From the NCBI GenBank assembly GCA_013407085.1, contig JACCGJ010020635.1:1-64000 (forward strand): a stretch of 64,000 nucleotides of DNA, read 5' to 3'. Source of the stretch: Atriophallophorus winterbourni (taxonomy: Eukaryota > Platyhelminthes > Trematoda > Plagiorchiida > Microphallidae). Position 1 is the stretch's first letter, and the number at the start of each line of letters is the position of its first letter. Shown piece by piece: positions 36,201-47,559 of the stretch. The notes under the pieces are model-generated. The model was not told where the DNA came from. It saw only the letters and a list, made by a program, of their open reading frames with translations, and did not search any database. A program made the translations under genes and the position numbers.

Positions 36201-36740
36201 TTATTTCGAATACTACATGAGTTCCCGTATATCACTGTGGCGACGGTGTCTCCCGATATATTCACACTTAGTCCAGGTTGATCCTCGGGCGCAATACCCG
36301 AGGAGTCAGCGCGTTTTTTGGTGTGCTGCTTAAGAGAGTGGATTCGCCTTGCGCGGCCTGAAGTTCTGCCGTACCTTGAAGGTCGCTAATCACGAGCTGT
36401 GGAATTTCAGGGACAATACTGTGATTATCGTTTTCATCCCCAGATCCATCCGTGATTTCCATACTTGACAAAGAGCCATCCTTTTCTGAAGAACAGCGCA
36501 TTCTGTTATGATTTACATCATAACGTGAATTCTTTAACCCGTCGAATTCCTTCTTGTTGTCGGGCACGACAACATGTTCGGAAGACCTTTTCTGCTGAAT
36601 TCAACAAGCCGTGCCTCATTTGTGCAAGATCAAATCTACGGACACCACGACTGTTTTACTCGGTAATTTGCATCCAATACATTGCGATACGTTCCCACGT
36701 AAACCTCGCAAATTTCATCTTTCAACCGTGAACCGATCGA
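33232..36740 (-). mobile_element. CR1-like LINE, 3' part (ORF1 end, endonuclease, RT, tail)
   Basis: ORF1 C-terminal part (36567-36268) ends PRVLRPRINLD. The ORF2 endonuclease follows (36265-35462: SIRNKCSEFS, VIALSETWLS, RCDRPGELNGGGVA, LIDGDFNLPHISW, EPTRFRQGCLLSILDLVISSS, GKSDHVV). A worn connector spans 35460-34886. RT: NVIPIHKGDSR, YRPVSLTSILCKILEKLI, SAQHGYLKGKSCLTN, then after a shift at ~34530 DFCKAFDSVNHRLL, GVPQGSVLGPLLF and YIFADDVKIIGS. A C-terminal RVVNYWNRLPKE block is present at 33725-33474. The 3' end has five ACTGA-type units at 33232-33258. The RT catalytic site is intact but frameshifts are several. Confidence 0.93.
36283..36303 (-). promoter_or_regulatory. Stem-loop near the ORF1 end (LRPR hairpin), second copy
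   Basis: On the - strand CCTCGGG-TATTGCG-CCCGAGG encodes the PRVLRPR peptide. The ORF1 stop follows at 36270-36268 and the ORF2 frame starts around GTG 36265. Confidence 0.55.
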
Positions 36741-36827
36741 TACGCGCCTAGGTGTTTCAGTGGAAGCTATCAACACCCAAATTCAACGATCAGACAACCT
36801 TGGCCAGACAACCTCAACAGCTGTCGG

Positions 36828-38048
36828 TTGTCTAGACCTACGAAAACTACGTGTCAAATTTGCAGAAAGAGGGGAAGTGTGAAATCGAAAGTAGTCACGT
36901 GTTATATGTGCTCTACTAAGATCCACACTAATTGCGATAAACTTTTGACTAACGAGGCAGTAGTCATTATTAATTATCCTGAAATTCCAAGTGTATGTTA
37001 TGTGTGCAGCGTCTGTAGCACAAAGCTGTTAAACGGCGCTGGGACCAATGTATCACAACCAGGAGATCTAGAGAATCGCATCAAATACTTAGAGAACTGT
37101 TCCCAAAAATTCGAGGAAACATTGAATTCATTAGTATTTGCCTAGAATAACTCACTGAAAAATAAAAGCAATATTAACCCAACGCTACATCCCGTAACTC
37201 CACAAGTTGTGCCGTTAATTAAAGAGAATTTGCGGGAGGCTGAACAGTTTGGTGATGCAAAAGCTAGCTGCCACTCAGATGTTAGTAACATTAGAAAGTT
37301 GATGAATCTCAGTGTAATTTGCACCAATGTACTGGAGACATCAGGGACACTTTTTTCGAGTAAAAGAACTCACGACATTGAACAATGTTACCAGCTGTGT
37401 TCAATGATGGATATGAGCTCGATACTGCCTCATTCAATAACCCGCCTAAGTCAGCACCCCAATTCTCCTCATCTCGACGAACCACGTTTATTGAGTATAA
37501 CTTTCAAAAGCCAAAAAGAGATGGAAGACGTTCTTCTAAATTCTTATTTGCTCCGTACATGTTTACATACTAAATGTCGCATACATGCGGATATTCCGTG
37601 GTGGGAGAGGAAAGGAAATTTAAACAATGCGAACAAATCTGACCAACGCAGTGTTGTTCTTCTTGGTGTTCCCGAAAACACTAACGCTGCTTCGGGAAGT
37701 GAAATACAGCACCACGATTATAAACAGTGGCTCTACGTTGCCGACATCATCGGAGCTCACGAGTCAGTGGTGGTGGACACTTTTAGAATACCTCGGTCAT
37801 CAAACTATAAAGGTGACGTGCAAAAACCTCTGAAATTAACATTTTTACCGAAAAGTTTGATGGAATCAATTAGGTCTAACTGGAAAGCTAACCATAGGAA
37901 TCTCCCGAAGGATGTCAGAATGAGTGATCACAGACTTTCTTCGTCTTCTAACGAACCACGGCTTTTACAATCAGACGACACTCCGATTAGAAACACTGTA
38001 GTAATCCCAAAAAACTACCGATGTCCGACTCTCGAAGGGTCGGACTAA
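36828..38048 (+). pseudogene. LINE ORF1 with PHD-like zinc finger (one internal stop)
   Basis: The frame reads for about 406 codons with a single TAG at 37143-37145. Near the start it has CQIC, then CYMC, H and C, then CYVCSVC: a C4HC3 pattern (residues ~9-68) as in PHD fingers, which are known in ORF1 of some CR1-clade LINEs. The second half has LSVICTNVLETSGTLFSSKR, HADIPWWERKG, SVVLLGVPE and a basic C-terminus. The same second-half blocks occur in ORF1 of the LINE at 59-62.7 kb. ORF1 proteins bind element RNA; that role here is by family. The start is a non-ATG reading (TTG or similar), so the true start is uncertain. Confidence 0.8.
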
Positions 38049-40830
38049 TAGACGAGCTTTCCGCTCCATCACTGTATACAAAAACCACAATCAATTGCCT
38101 ATATACAAACGCGCAATGCCTGTTAAACAAACAAGCTTAACTGAAGGATCTCTGCAATCCGCACTCACTCGACATCATAGCAATAACTGAGACATGGTTC
38201 CAAACTCACGCGACCGATAGCGAGCTCTTTATTCCAAACATGACCCTGTTTCGGAGATACCGCTTAAGAACAGGTGATGGAGTAGCTGTTTACCACCATG
38301 AACGTTTATACTGTATGGTAGTTACAGACACTGAACTTGATCTGGAAGACAGTATATGGTGCAACTTGAAGCTCGAATCAGGCGACAGTTGCATCGTTGG
38401 TGTAGTTTACCGTTCACCATCATCATTGGATGCATATAACGAAAAACTCTTGAAAGCAATGCAGTACGCCGGAAAACAGCGCAACTCGCAATTGCTGATT
38501 ATGGGAGACTTCAATCTGCCTCAACTATATAACCGAGTAGATCATCCACCCCTATCACTAGACTACAAATTTCGCGAACTTTTCGATTACATCCCCTTGT
38601 ATAATCATGTTTTCGATTATACACGACAACGAAATTTCCAACAGACTTCTGTTCTAGACCTAGTTTTAACCTCCCTCCGCTGGGTCGAAGCTACCACCTC
38701 GTTCTGCTATTTCAATATGTGTGCAGCGCCAGTAGAATTGTAAAGCAAACAAAACGAAATAAAAGTGGATTACATTGGTTTGATGGAAACAATGGTAGTT
38801 ATCGATGAACATAATATAAATTTCAGTGATCCGGACTCGCATGGCACAACCCTGGCAGATCACATAATCAACATGATACATTTCAATTCTGAATATTTCT
38901 CGAAACATAATAGCAAAGAACGACAGTTCAGAATTCGCAGTAGGTCTAGAAAATGGTTGACAAAGCGAAATTTGGCATGGGCTATTCACAAGGTTGCCAG
39001 AACTGATTCGACGTGGGCAAACGTTCGCGAATTGCGAAATCAAGTCACCAATCTCATCCGAAAGGACAAAAAATATCACCAGCTTCAGCTAGCGGTAAGA
39101 ATGCAGTGTAATCCCAAACTGCTTTATCGAACTGTTAACAACGCTACGAAGCTGAAAACCGGAGTTCTTCCGATCATGACAGATAACGGAATAACTGATT
39201 CTGTACTGGAAACCGCTAACGCTCTAGCCAGTTTTTATTCACGAGTTTTCACCCCAAAGGATGAATTACAACGGTCAGCATTGTCAGCACCAATTGCGCC
39301 GGAGACTATATACGATGTATGCATCAGTTAGGAAATAGTGCAGCATCACCTACGTAAGTTGAATATCAACAAGTCCCCGGGAGCTGACGGAATCACACCT
39401 GCAATTCCAAAATTATGCGACAGTCAATTGTGCGAACCACTTTGTGATTTATTTAATCACTCCCTGAGGGATGGTGTTGTACCTAATGACTGGAAGAGAG
39501 GAATCATAACACCCATCTACAAAGGTGGAACTCGTTCTGACCCAGCAAATTACCGCCCTGTTACACTCCTTCCAGTGATCTCAAAAGTTATGGAGCGAAT
39601 TGTGTGCGAAAGAATTGTGAGGCATCTCGAAGCCCAAAACTTGCTGTCCAGAGAGCAACATGGATTTCGGAAGTCTCGTTCTTGCTCGACTGACCTACTG
39701 GAGACGCTGGATGACTGGAAGCAGGCAGTGGATGATCGTGGTTGCGTGCATGCATGTTACTTGGACATATCAAAGGCGTTTGATCGCGTGGACCATTCCA
39801 TACTCTTGAGCAAGCTGCACGATGTTGGTATTAATGGGTGCCTTCGTACATGGCTGAGAAGTTACCTTCTTGATCGCAAGGCAACTGTACGTATCGATGG
39901 TGTGATGTCTGGGGAAATCGAAGCCACTGGCGGTGTCCCACAAGGTTCGGTACTTGGTCCGCTTCTCTTTTTGGTCTACATCAACGACCTTCCGATACTT
40001 GTCACAGGCAAAATGGTTCTCTTAGCGGATGATGTTGAACTTTGGATGCGAATCACGTCAATCGAGGACTGTTTGTGCTTACAAAGCAATTTGGATCTAT
40101 TAAACAGCTGGTCGGAGCGAAACAAACTTCCATTCAACTTCAGAAAGTGTACAATGTTGCAAATACGCAAATATTTTCTATTCTAATACAACCTTGGATC
40201 AAACCAACTTGAATGGACAACCAAAGAAAAAGACCTCGGTGTATGGATTAGTGGAAGTCTTAAGAATAGCATGCAATGCGAACCAGTGTACAACCGAGCT
40301 AGCCGCATGCTAGGTATGCTTCGGCGGATTTTCGGACATTTTTCCCGTGAATCATTCCCCATGCTCATAAATACGTATATTAACCCGGTGATGGATTACT
40401 CAGTGCAAGCTTGATCACCGTGGCTACAAAAGGACATCAAGCTGCCCGAGAGGATTTATCACAGAGCAACCAAAATTGTTGGCTGCCTCCGCAAACTACC
40501 GTATGAGAATTGACTTGAGCACCATAATTTGGATACACTGCTTCGCAGAAGGGTTCGATTTAATCTAATACTAACCTACAAAATAATGAACGCCAAGGCG
40601 CACCCCCTGAGGCATCTATTTCGCCTCCGGTCGAGCCATGTCACACGTACTCACCCATTGGCATTTGATATTCCACATTCCCACCGGAACTCCCGTCGGT
40701 TCTTCTATTCGGTGCGCGTTTGTTTCTTATGGAACTCCTCAACGTCAGATGTGGTCCAATCATCTGGTGAAAGGATTTTCAGGAACAAATTGGAAATATT
40801 TATGCGTACTAATTCCACCCTACATCCCGT
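38021..40830 (+). pseudogene. LINE ORF2: endonuclease and reverse transcriptase (broken)
   Basis: The ATG at 38021 opens the frame (MSDSRRVGLIDELSAPS). Endonuclease motifs: LYTNAQCLLNK, IIAITETWF near 38180, VGVVYRSPSS, LLIMGDFNLPQ near 38500 and VLDLVLTS near 38660; the GKSDH motif is lost in a damaged stretch at 38690-38770. RT: SPGADGITPA, GIITPIYKGGT, NYRPVTLLPVISKVMERIV, REQHGFRKSRSC, LDISKAFDRVDH, GVPQGSVLGPLLF and LLADDVELW at about 40020. The catalytic Asp pair is kept although Phe became Leu. Stops at 38132, 38741 and 39329 and later shifts (~40186, ~40414, ~40513) inactivate it. The C-terminal block runs to 40843. Confidence 0.9.
38024..38044 (+). promoter_or_regulatory. Stem-loop over the ORF1 end and ORF2 start
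   Basis: TCCGAC (38024-38029) pairs with GTCGGA (38039-38044), loop of nine bases. It begins directly after the ORF2 ATG (38021-38023) and ends one base before the ORF1 stop. Comparable stem-loops lie at the ORF1 ends of three other LINEs in the window. Confidence 0.5.
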
Positions 40831-41038
40831 TTATATAACATGATCTTTTTCCAAACGAATAAATTTTTTTTCATCATACAGCGACAATACATGACATTTT
40901 TGTAACTACAAAACTGTTGATCTTCCTAATGACTCAATTTATTTTGTATATATATTTATTGTCCTTATACGAATATCCTGTGGTGTTGTAAAGCTACGAG
41001 CTTTTTTATACCATAAATTCTTGAATCTTGAATCTTGA

Positions 41039-41430
41039 ATGTTTCCCTTTGTTTGTTTTATTTGAAACAATGTAACTTGCAAAGAACTGGTCACGCTCAG
41101 ACTGCAAGAGAAATTCAACTAAAAGTGGTCTTGGAGAGTGGCTAGACTCACTTTTGACACCCTTCCACACGCCAACACGATGAACACGCTTTAGTGGCGT
41201 ATCTGGACGCATGCCAACCTTACGGAGCAGATTTCTTATACAACTCCGGTTGAGTGACTTACGCGTTTTGGCTTCGCGTATGTAGGACTCATCCTGATTA
41301 AGCAGCAGGATGTTACAGGATTTATCTCGTATTCCCTGACGAGCCGATTTAAGCTGCTCCAGATCCTTGGATAACTAAGCGAGACTCGAAACGACAGTTT
41401 CAAATAAATATGACTGAGAGTCAAATTTTA
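41039..41430 (-). mobile_element. LINE ORF1 N-part, probably displaced half of the 33.2-36.7 kb LINE
   Basis: The - strand, in frames joined by small shifts, reads IRDKSCNILLLN-like sequence, REAKTRKSLNRSCIRNLL, MRPDTPLKRVHRVGVWKG, SPRPLLVEFLLQSERDQFFA and SNKTNKGK. This is a typical LINE ORF1 core (basic, with a PRPLLVEF strand as in RRM-like ORF1 domains). It stops exactly where the CTTGAAT tail of the + strand LINE begins, and the ORF1 of the LINE at 33.2-36.7 kb is cut off exactly at the other end of that element. Confidence 0.75.
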
Positions 41431-41439
41431 TTATCAACG

Positions 41440-41720
41440 GATTTAAACGCAATTATGGCTAGAAAATCTGTAAGAGTAGATAATACAGCACCTAATGCAA
41501 AGAAAACTCAAAAGAATAGGTGCCTAGCTGCTCTCTTTGTGGACTCTTGCTTTGTATGCTCTAAGTAGGTTGCGGATAACTTAAAATCTGTATATTTTGA
41601 AATGTTTCAAATGGATGTTTATTCGGTACGGAGAAATGAAGCCAGAAACTTATCGATGTCTTCAGAAGACATCATGCAATATTATTCGCAGGGTATGCCA
41701 AATATTCTTCCGGCCTTCAA
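41440..41720 (+). mobile_element. LINE ORF1 N-terminal fragment
   Basis: A + strand frame starts MARKSVRVDNTAPNAKKTQK, has four cysteines near 41511-41566, and continues MSSEDIMQYYSQGMPNILP. It is cut at 41720 by the 3' tail of the opposite-strand LINE. ORF1-like sequence in the same orientation resumes at about 44885. Confidence 0.6.
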
Positions 41721-44700
41721 ATGTTTAGTTCAGTTCAGTTTAGTTGCACAGGACAGTAAGTGGCTAACGAGCAAATCGATCGTCCAGAATTTCTTTCGGT
41801 GGAAAGCTGCAGAGAAGCAACCATCACTGCTAAAGAGTTTATTCTTATTGTGATTTGGATATCCTCGACAATCGCGATGTCAAGGGATTATCCGGGTTGC
41901 ATTTAGGAAGCACTTCGTTATGAATGATGCTGGAAAGATAAAAATAAATTTCTGTTCACCAGTACGGTGAGAGGTCAGATAAAAAAGGGTTGTGTATTAA
42001 AATACAGAACTTTAGCATTTACTTACTTAACAAACAACGCTAAAACTGTGAAATACCTAATCTTGCATAAAAATTATGGGGAGAATTCAGGAAAAACCTT
42101 ACCCCAGATGCGGTCCAAACCGTTCTTAAAACTTGCTACAGAAATGCACGATATATGTTCTTCTGGAAGCCCGTTCCAGAAATTTACCACCCTGAGGCTG
42201 AAAAAGTTTTTCATGGAGTCTAGTCTACATCGCTCCTTAGCAAATTTAAGTGAATGTCCCCGGATGCCCAACTCGGGACTTAAGGCAAAGAAGTCGGTTA
42301 TGATAACGCCAACTAACCCCTTCAAGATCATGAAGGTTTCAATTAAGTCCCCTCTCAAACGAAGGCGCGTAAAATAAAAAAAGATCTAGGGACTTAAGGC
42401 GTGCAGCGTAAGGTTTTCCTCGCTGACTTTCAATCATGCGAGTTGTGAGACGCTGTACGCTTTCGAGTCGAACGATGTCCTTCTTGTAGTAAGGGCACCA
42501 CGCCTGGACGCAATATTATAAATGCGGCCGAACTAATGACTTGTTAAGGGGCAGGAATATCGGGTCCTCTGCTGGATAACACGGATGTCAGCCGAAAGAG
42601 CACTTTGCGAGCACGTTGAGCTGCAGCGGCGTATTGGTCCTCCCATTTAAAGTCAGTCCTAACTTGTTCTCCCAAATCCTTAACACAGTGTGTGGCTCTA
42701 ACAGTGAGAGAATTGCCTGACACCTGAACTGAGATCTTATGAACCAGTGCTGACAAGAGTTGGCTCTTATTAAGGTTAAGTAAGAGGTCCCACTGGTATG
42801 ACCAGTTTATGACCCGTTCATGATCGTGCATCAAGGTATCTTCATTCGTTGATCTAATTAATTTCACATCATCCGCGAAAATGAAGCATGGGCACTTCAA
42901 TGCAGAGGACAAGTCATCGATGAAAATCAGGAATAGAGGAGGACCGAGTACCGACCCTTCGGGCACACCACTGATCGCGCCGGCACAATTCGACAGCGTA
43001 GATCATACCCTTACTCTGAATGTCCTACCTGTAAGTAAGGCCTTTATCCAAGCAAGTAGAATAAACCCTATGCCTTTTGCTGCCAGCTTAATCTCTAGAA
43101 GGCGGTGGTTTAGGGAATTGAAAGCCTTGCTGAAGTCTAGAGGGCTTCGACAGGCTTCCCTTCATCCAACGTTTTAGTGGCAGTTTTGAGAAAACTAAGA
43201 AGGTTAGTCAGGCAGGATCTACCCTTAAGAAATCCATGCTGAGTTACACTCAGTAAAGAATGCCGACAAAGATGCTGACAGATTTTTTCACACAGCAGTT
43301 TTCCGTTGCTTCCGAGACAGTGCTAGTGAGGCCGACAGGTCTATAGTTACCAAGAGTTGACCTACAACCACCCTTTAGTATCGATACGATTAAGGCTTCT
43401 CTTAACTAACTAGGAACCACTCACATGTTCAAGCATGAATTGAAGAGCTTGCATAAAGGTTCTGTAAGCATAATTTAGTAGACACCACCTGGTCCCTCAG
43501 CTTTGTTGACGCGAACGTGGATAAGTGCTTCATACACCTCGGATTCCATGAAGGACAACTCATCTAGTGCAGGAGCGCCAGGAAGAAGCTTGAACGAGCT
43601 AAACGAAGCATGTAAAGAATTATCACGTCTATGGACGCCACTGAAGAACCTAGAGAAGGCAATCGCCTTAGACAGGTCGGTATCGGCTACTTTTCTGTCC
43701 TCTAGATTTTAATCTCCAATGTTTTCCCGTTTTTCCTTTCGATTGAGCCTGGCTATAAAATCTTTTGGGATTAGATTTAGCATCAATAGCTAAGGATAAC
43801 TCAAACTCCTGTTTGAGCAAACACTCCATTTTAACACAAGCGTTCCGAGCGGTTTTGTATTGGACCCTAGAACCAAAAGTGAGAGATAGCTTATATTGTC
43901 GCCAGAAACGATCTCGTTTACGGGTAAACCGACGAACTCGAGGAGTCCACCAGGGCGGCCTATGATGCTTTTTCACGACTTGCAGCGGAGCGTGCTTGTC
44001 TTGCAACTCCTTTCGATACTTACAAATTTTATCCCAGTTTTCACTTACATTAAAATAGTTGGAGAACTGAAAGAAAGATTTCGAAGTCTGTAGAAGGAAA
44101 TCCCAGTCTATAAGCCTAAAATTGCGTCTAGAGCGAGCAATAGGTTTGTGAAAGCGCAGTACCGCTTCGAAGCTAATCATTACATGATCGCTTTTGCCGA
44201 GCGGTGGTAGGTATTGTAAACGTTTAACGGCTTCGGGATGGGACCACGATACCAGGTCGAGAGTCGATGGAGTGCATCCGTTACGAAACCTCGTACGTTA
44301 CTCATGATAATGCAACATATGATCATGGAGCCATTCGAGAAACGTTTCGGATTGTTTGGTGACTAAACCTACAGGGGCGGCCCATTTTATGTCTGAAACG
44401 TTGAAATCACCTAAGATGAGTACGCCGCGAGCTGATTGAAACAACCTGTCGAGCGTCTCAATCAGCTGTGTGATCTCCTGCTGGGCTGCACTGGGTGTGA
44501 CGTAGACACGATCAATTGCGAGGGCTGACTTTAGCAAGTCAGGATACTCGTAACAACTTGGACGTTTTCACTGGTTAGGGATATACCAGTTTCCGTATTT
44601 TGCAAGCCATACTCTAGGAGGAGTGGAACGCCACCGCCTCTCCTATCGCCAGGTCTATCACATCTAATGACGAGATACTGCTCGCTGATTTTTATTGGCA

Positions 44701-44885
44701 CACCATCAAAAGCGGACAGCCATGTCTCAGAAAGCGCTATAACCCTGGGGTGCAACTCAGCCACACGAAGAGAGAGGTCAGCCCACTTATTCCTTATGCT
44801 GCACACATTAGCGTACAGCACCGGGCGCTGGTTTTGCGTGCTTCTGAAACTAATCCTGCTTGGCCCTCGGTCAAAGCATCCGAGT
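41721..44885 (-). mobile_element. CR1-like LINE, ORF2 only (5'-truncated)
   Basis: Endonuclease (44821-44298: LYANVCSIRNKWADLSL, VIALSETWLSAF, VIRCDRPGDRRGGGV, LILGDFNVSDIKW), connector (44180-43668: RRNFRLIDWDFL, PPWWTPRVRRFTRKRDRFW), and RT (43500-42544, frameshifted at first, then GSVLGPPLFLIFIDDL and CFIFADDVKLIRS near 42880). The C-terminal block is RGHSLKFAKERCRLDSMKNF with RVVNFWNGLPEEH at 42074-42358. The 3' end is ACTGAACTGAAC-like at 41721-41740 and is shared with the LINEs at 32.3 and 33.2 kb. The FADD site is intact. Confidence 0.92.
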
Positions 44886-46500
44886 TAGTCAGAATAAAGT
44901 CCTACTGAATCCGCAAAAGTGCTTCATGGAAGAGTCATAGTTAGTGGCTCAAACTCAGCTGAGGACAATCACCATCTATCTGTGGAACAAGCTTGCGTGC
45001 AATTCGCTTCCTCTACTACAAACCGTTTACAAAATGGTATTAATACCGATGATATATTGAACTTGCATGAACTTGCCGTTTGCTCGCCTTCAACACCGAT
45101 TGCTCAACACTTAGGAATGAATAAAACTTATGCAGGTGTGACGTCTATGGGTCTACCTTGTGATCCTAGCTAAGCATTATTTGCGCAACGATTAAATAAA
45201 ATAGAGTCTAAGCTTAATGTAGTGAAACAATTGCATACTACTGAAAATGCTGTTGGAACTCCAGTGGTGAATGGTGGATAATGAATGCTCGCGAGCAAAC
45301 TGTGGACACGGTTGAGATACATTTACTGCAAGAGCGCGCTTTCCTATGATCCATTTTTTCAAAGCTATTTAATGATGGGGAGAAGGAGTTACCACTATTT
45401 ATGCATTCCGACTTGGCTGAAAAAAATTGAAGAGAATAAACCGCGGACAATGAAAATCTTTTAACTTCGGGCGAGCAAGTCCAGATGGTATTAGGACGCG
45501 TTCATCGTCTTAAGGGAGAACCGTTAGAGATACTACGTGACCTGTATCCTAAAAATGGAAATAAATTGAAAACAGTCAGCTGAGTATTCCGAACACGTAG
45601 AAAATATGGCGAGGTTGATCTCCATAATGTTGATTTTCGGGTAGGTATGAGGAGCCCACAAATTCGTTAGAAGACGATATCAATCCTACCCCCAATTGAT
45701 CCTTTGTGAACAGATTTCAAGTCTTGCATTTTAACGAGTGGAGTCTACGAAATACACTTGACGATGTTAATGAAATTGTCTGTCGGTGAAAGCCAGATAT
45801 AATTGCTGTTACGGAATCCTGGTTAACAATTAATATCTGACAAGGAATGTGCGCGACCACACTATACACCTTTCAGAAGTGCCAGAGTAGCTTCGAGATC
45901 TTTAGGTTTGTTCCTGTAAACTTTAAGGAGCACCTGATGGTGGAGTTATTGGAAAGGTTCCAACTTGATGCTAAAATGCTAAAAGCATCTGGTGTAAGGT
46001 GAAGTCTAGTTGTTTGGCTGAAGCGCTTGTGGTCATTTACCACTCACTTGGAGCTTACGCTCATATATGCGATTTTGGAACTGCATTTAGTGCAGTATAT
46101 GAACGATCCCACGAAGATGTGTCGCACAAGTTCCTTTGATATTGGATTTCGGGGTCACACCAAGATTTTCCGATGTTACAAATCTATCGCTCAAGACCCA
46201 TATTTGCTGCTGCGTTCACTGTTGTTTATGGTTCGTTTAAAATAGATGTCTCCAACCAAGAATAAGAACGAATGCCCGGAGAAACTTTTGGAAATTATTT
46301 GAACATTTTCAATAAAATCAGATTAATTGAAAATCATGCACATTGATAAATGGAAGATCTTCCGCGTTATGCACCGCCAAGATTTGATAGCATTTTTGGT
46401 TAATATATGGGAAAACAAAAGCGGTTATATCGAGAGTTTTCTTCCATCAGATATCCCGATGACTATTATAGTAATTTGTACAGTCTTATTTCGAAACATC
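44886..46500 (+). mobile_element. Degenerate LINE, ORF1 and endonuclease
   Basis: ORF1-like frame at 44919-45173 (LHELAVCSPSTPIAQHLGMN), then RLNKIESKLNVVKQLHT (short coiled coil), then GRVHRLKGEPLEILRDLYPK and RTRRKYGEVDLHN near 45500-45640. The endonuclease starts near 45730 (DDVNEIVCR, PDIIAVTESWLT) and remnants continue to about 46250 (YMNDPTKMC, a worn GKSDH region). The connector remnant is near 46380-46480. Many stops. Confidence 0.75.
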
Positions 46501-47462
46501 TAAAAATATTTTTATGATTATCTATTTATAACGCTGCTGTAGTGTCAGGTTACCTAGGGTCTATGCATGTTTCGTCAAAGGTTGGGACTTGCATCACATT
46601 TGTCTATTTGTCAACATTGCATTCATTGACATTTTCTATACACCACTATGTATATAAATGTTTTTTATTTCGTAAGAGGCTTATAAATGTCACATTTTCA
46701 TCCAAACATGCAAAATAATAAAATCTACCAAAAAATAAAAAAAACGTAAAAAATGAAAAAAATATGTTTTTAATGTACATTATTTTTTAAGTGATGTACT
46801 ATTTTACTTTGATGACCTCTTACCATGTTGGTGAAGAGAATATCTTTCAATATATTCCAGTGTCTTCGAATTCCGAACCATCACTGAAACTGGCCCGAAA
46901 TCTATCCGCCCGAGATTTGTTCCGTATGCGATTCACTCTCCTGCAGATAACGAAAATCCGGCTGGTGAACAAATTTTAGTTTGATTCGTCGACAATTCTT
47001 CAAGAGTATTGGATCAGACAACGTACCCTACTTCCATACTATTTATACCACACCCTCTCTCATCCCCCACAAATTCTTAGATTTTCTTATTCCGATGGAT
47101 TCATGTTCCCTTTTCAATCTTTTCAAACAACCTTTCCGTGAAAACGTGAATTTATGCATACATAATTTATTTATCAATTTTAAGACAACTTCATTACAAT
47201 TCGCACCACTTTTTCTATAATTAACTTTCATTTATGTTCTCCATTTTTTCGCATCCTTGCCATTTGTAAATCTTTACAAAATTTAAATGAAACTTTATTG
47301 TTATTTGACATCAGGAATTTTTCTTACCTACTGTATATTCGTTTCCATTATTAAACATATAAATTGTTTGAAAATTCCGCTCAAACCTGTCATTTGCACT
47401 GTTCTATTTTCTTTTGCTGTTCAAATTTTGATAAACTGATCATGTATTGCATAGATGTCGAA

Positions 47463-47464
<2 letters not shown>
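46501..47464. other. AT-rich stretch, possible end of a gypsy pol and LTR
   Basis: At 46870-47000 a + strand frame reads PRFVPYAIHSPADNENPAGEQ, which could be the C-terminal end of a gypsy polyprotein, but this is weak. The rest is AT-rich with short frames. Confidence 0.3.

Positions 47465-47505
<41 letters not shown>
47465..47505. repeat. AT dinucleotide microsatellite
   Basis: About 20 uninterrupted AT units, next to a gypsy LTR-like end. Confidence 0.97.
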
Positions 47506-47509
<4 letters not shown>

Positions 47510-47559
47510 TTAATTACAATGCACTCTTTGTCCATGCACGTCTTCGTTCTTTTGTGGTT

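Larger units (their letters stand above)
36741..41038 (+). mobile_element. Near-full-length CR1-like LINE with two ORFs
   Basis: This is the longest LINE in the window (4.3 kb). It has ORF1, ORF2 and a 3' tail of CTTGAAT units (GAATCTTGAATCTTGAATG, 41024-41038). The two ORFs overlap: ORF1 ends at TAA 38046-38048 while an ATG for the ORF2 frame lies at 38021. Details of the ORFs are given separately. Both of its ends fall within a single opposite-strand LINE sequence, which suggests it is a later insertion. Confidence 0.93.
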
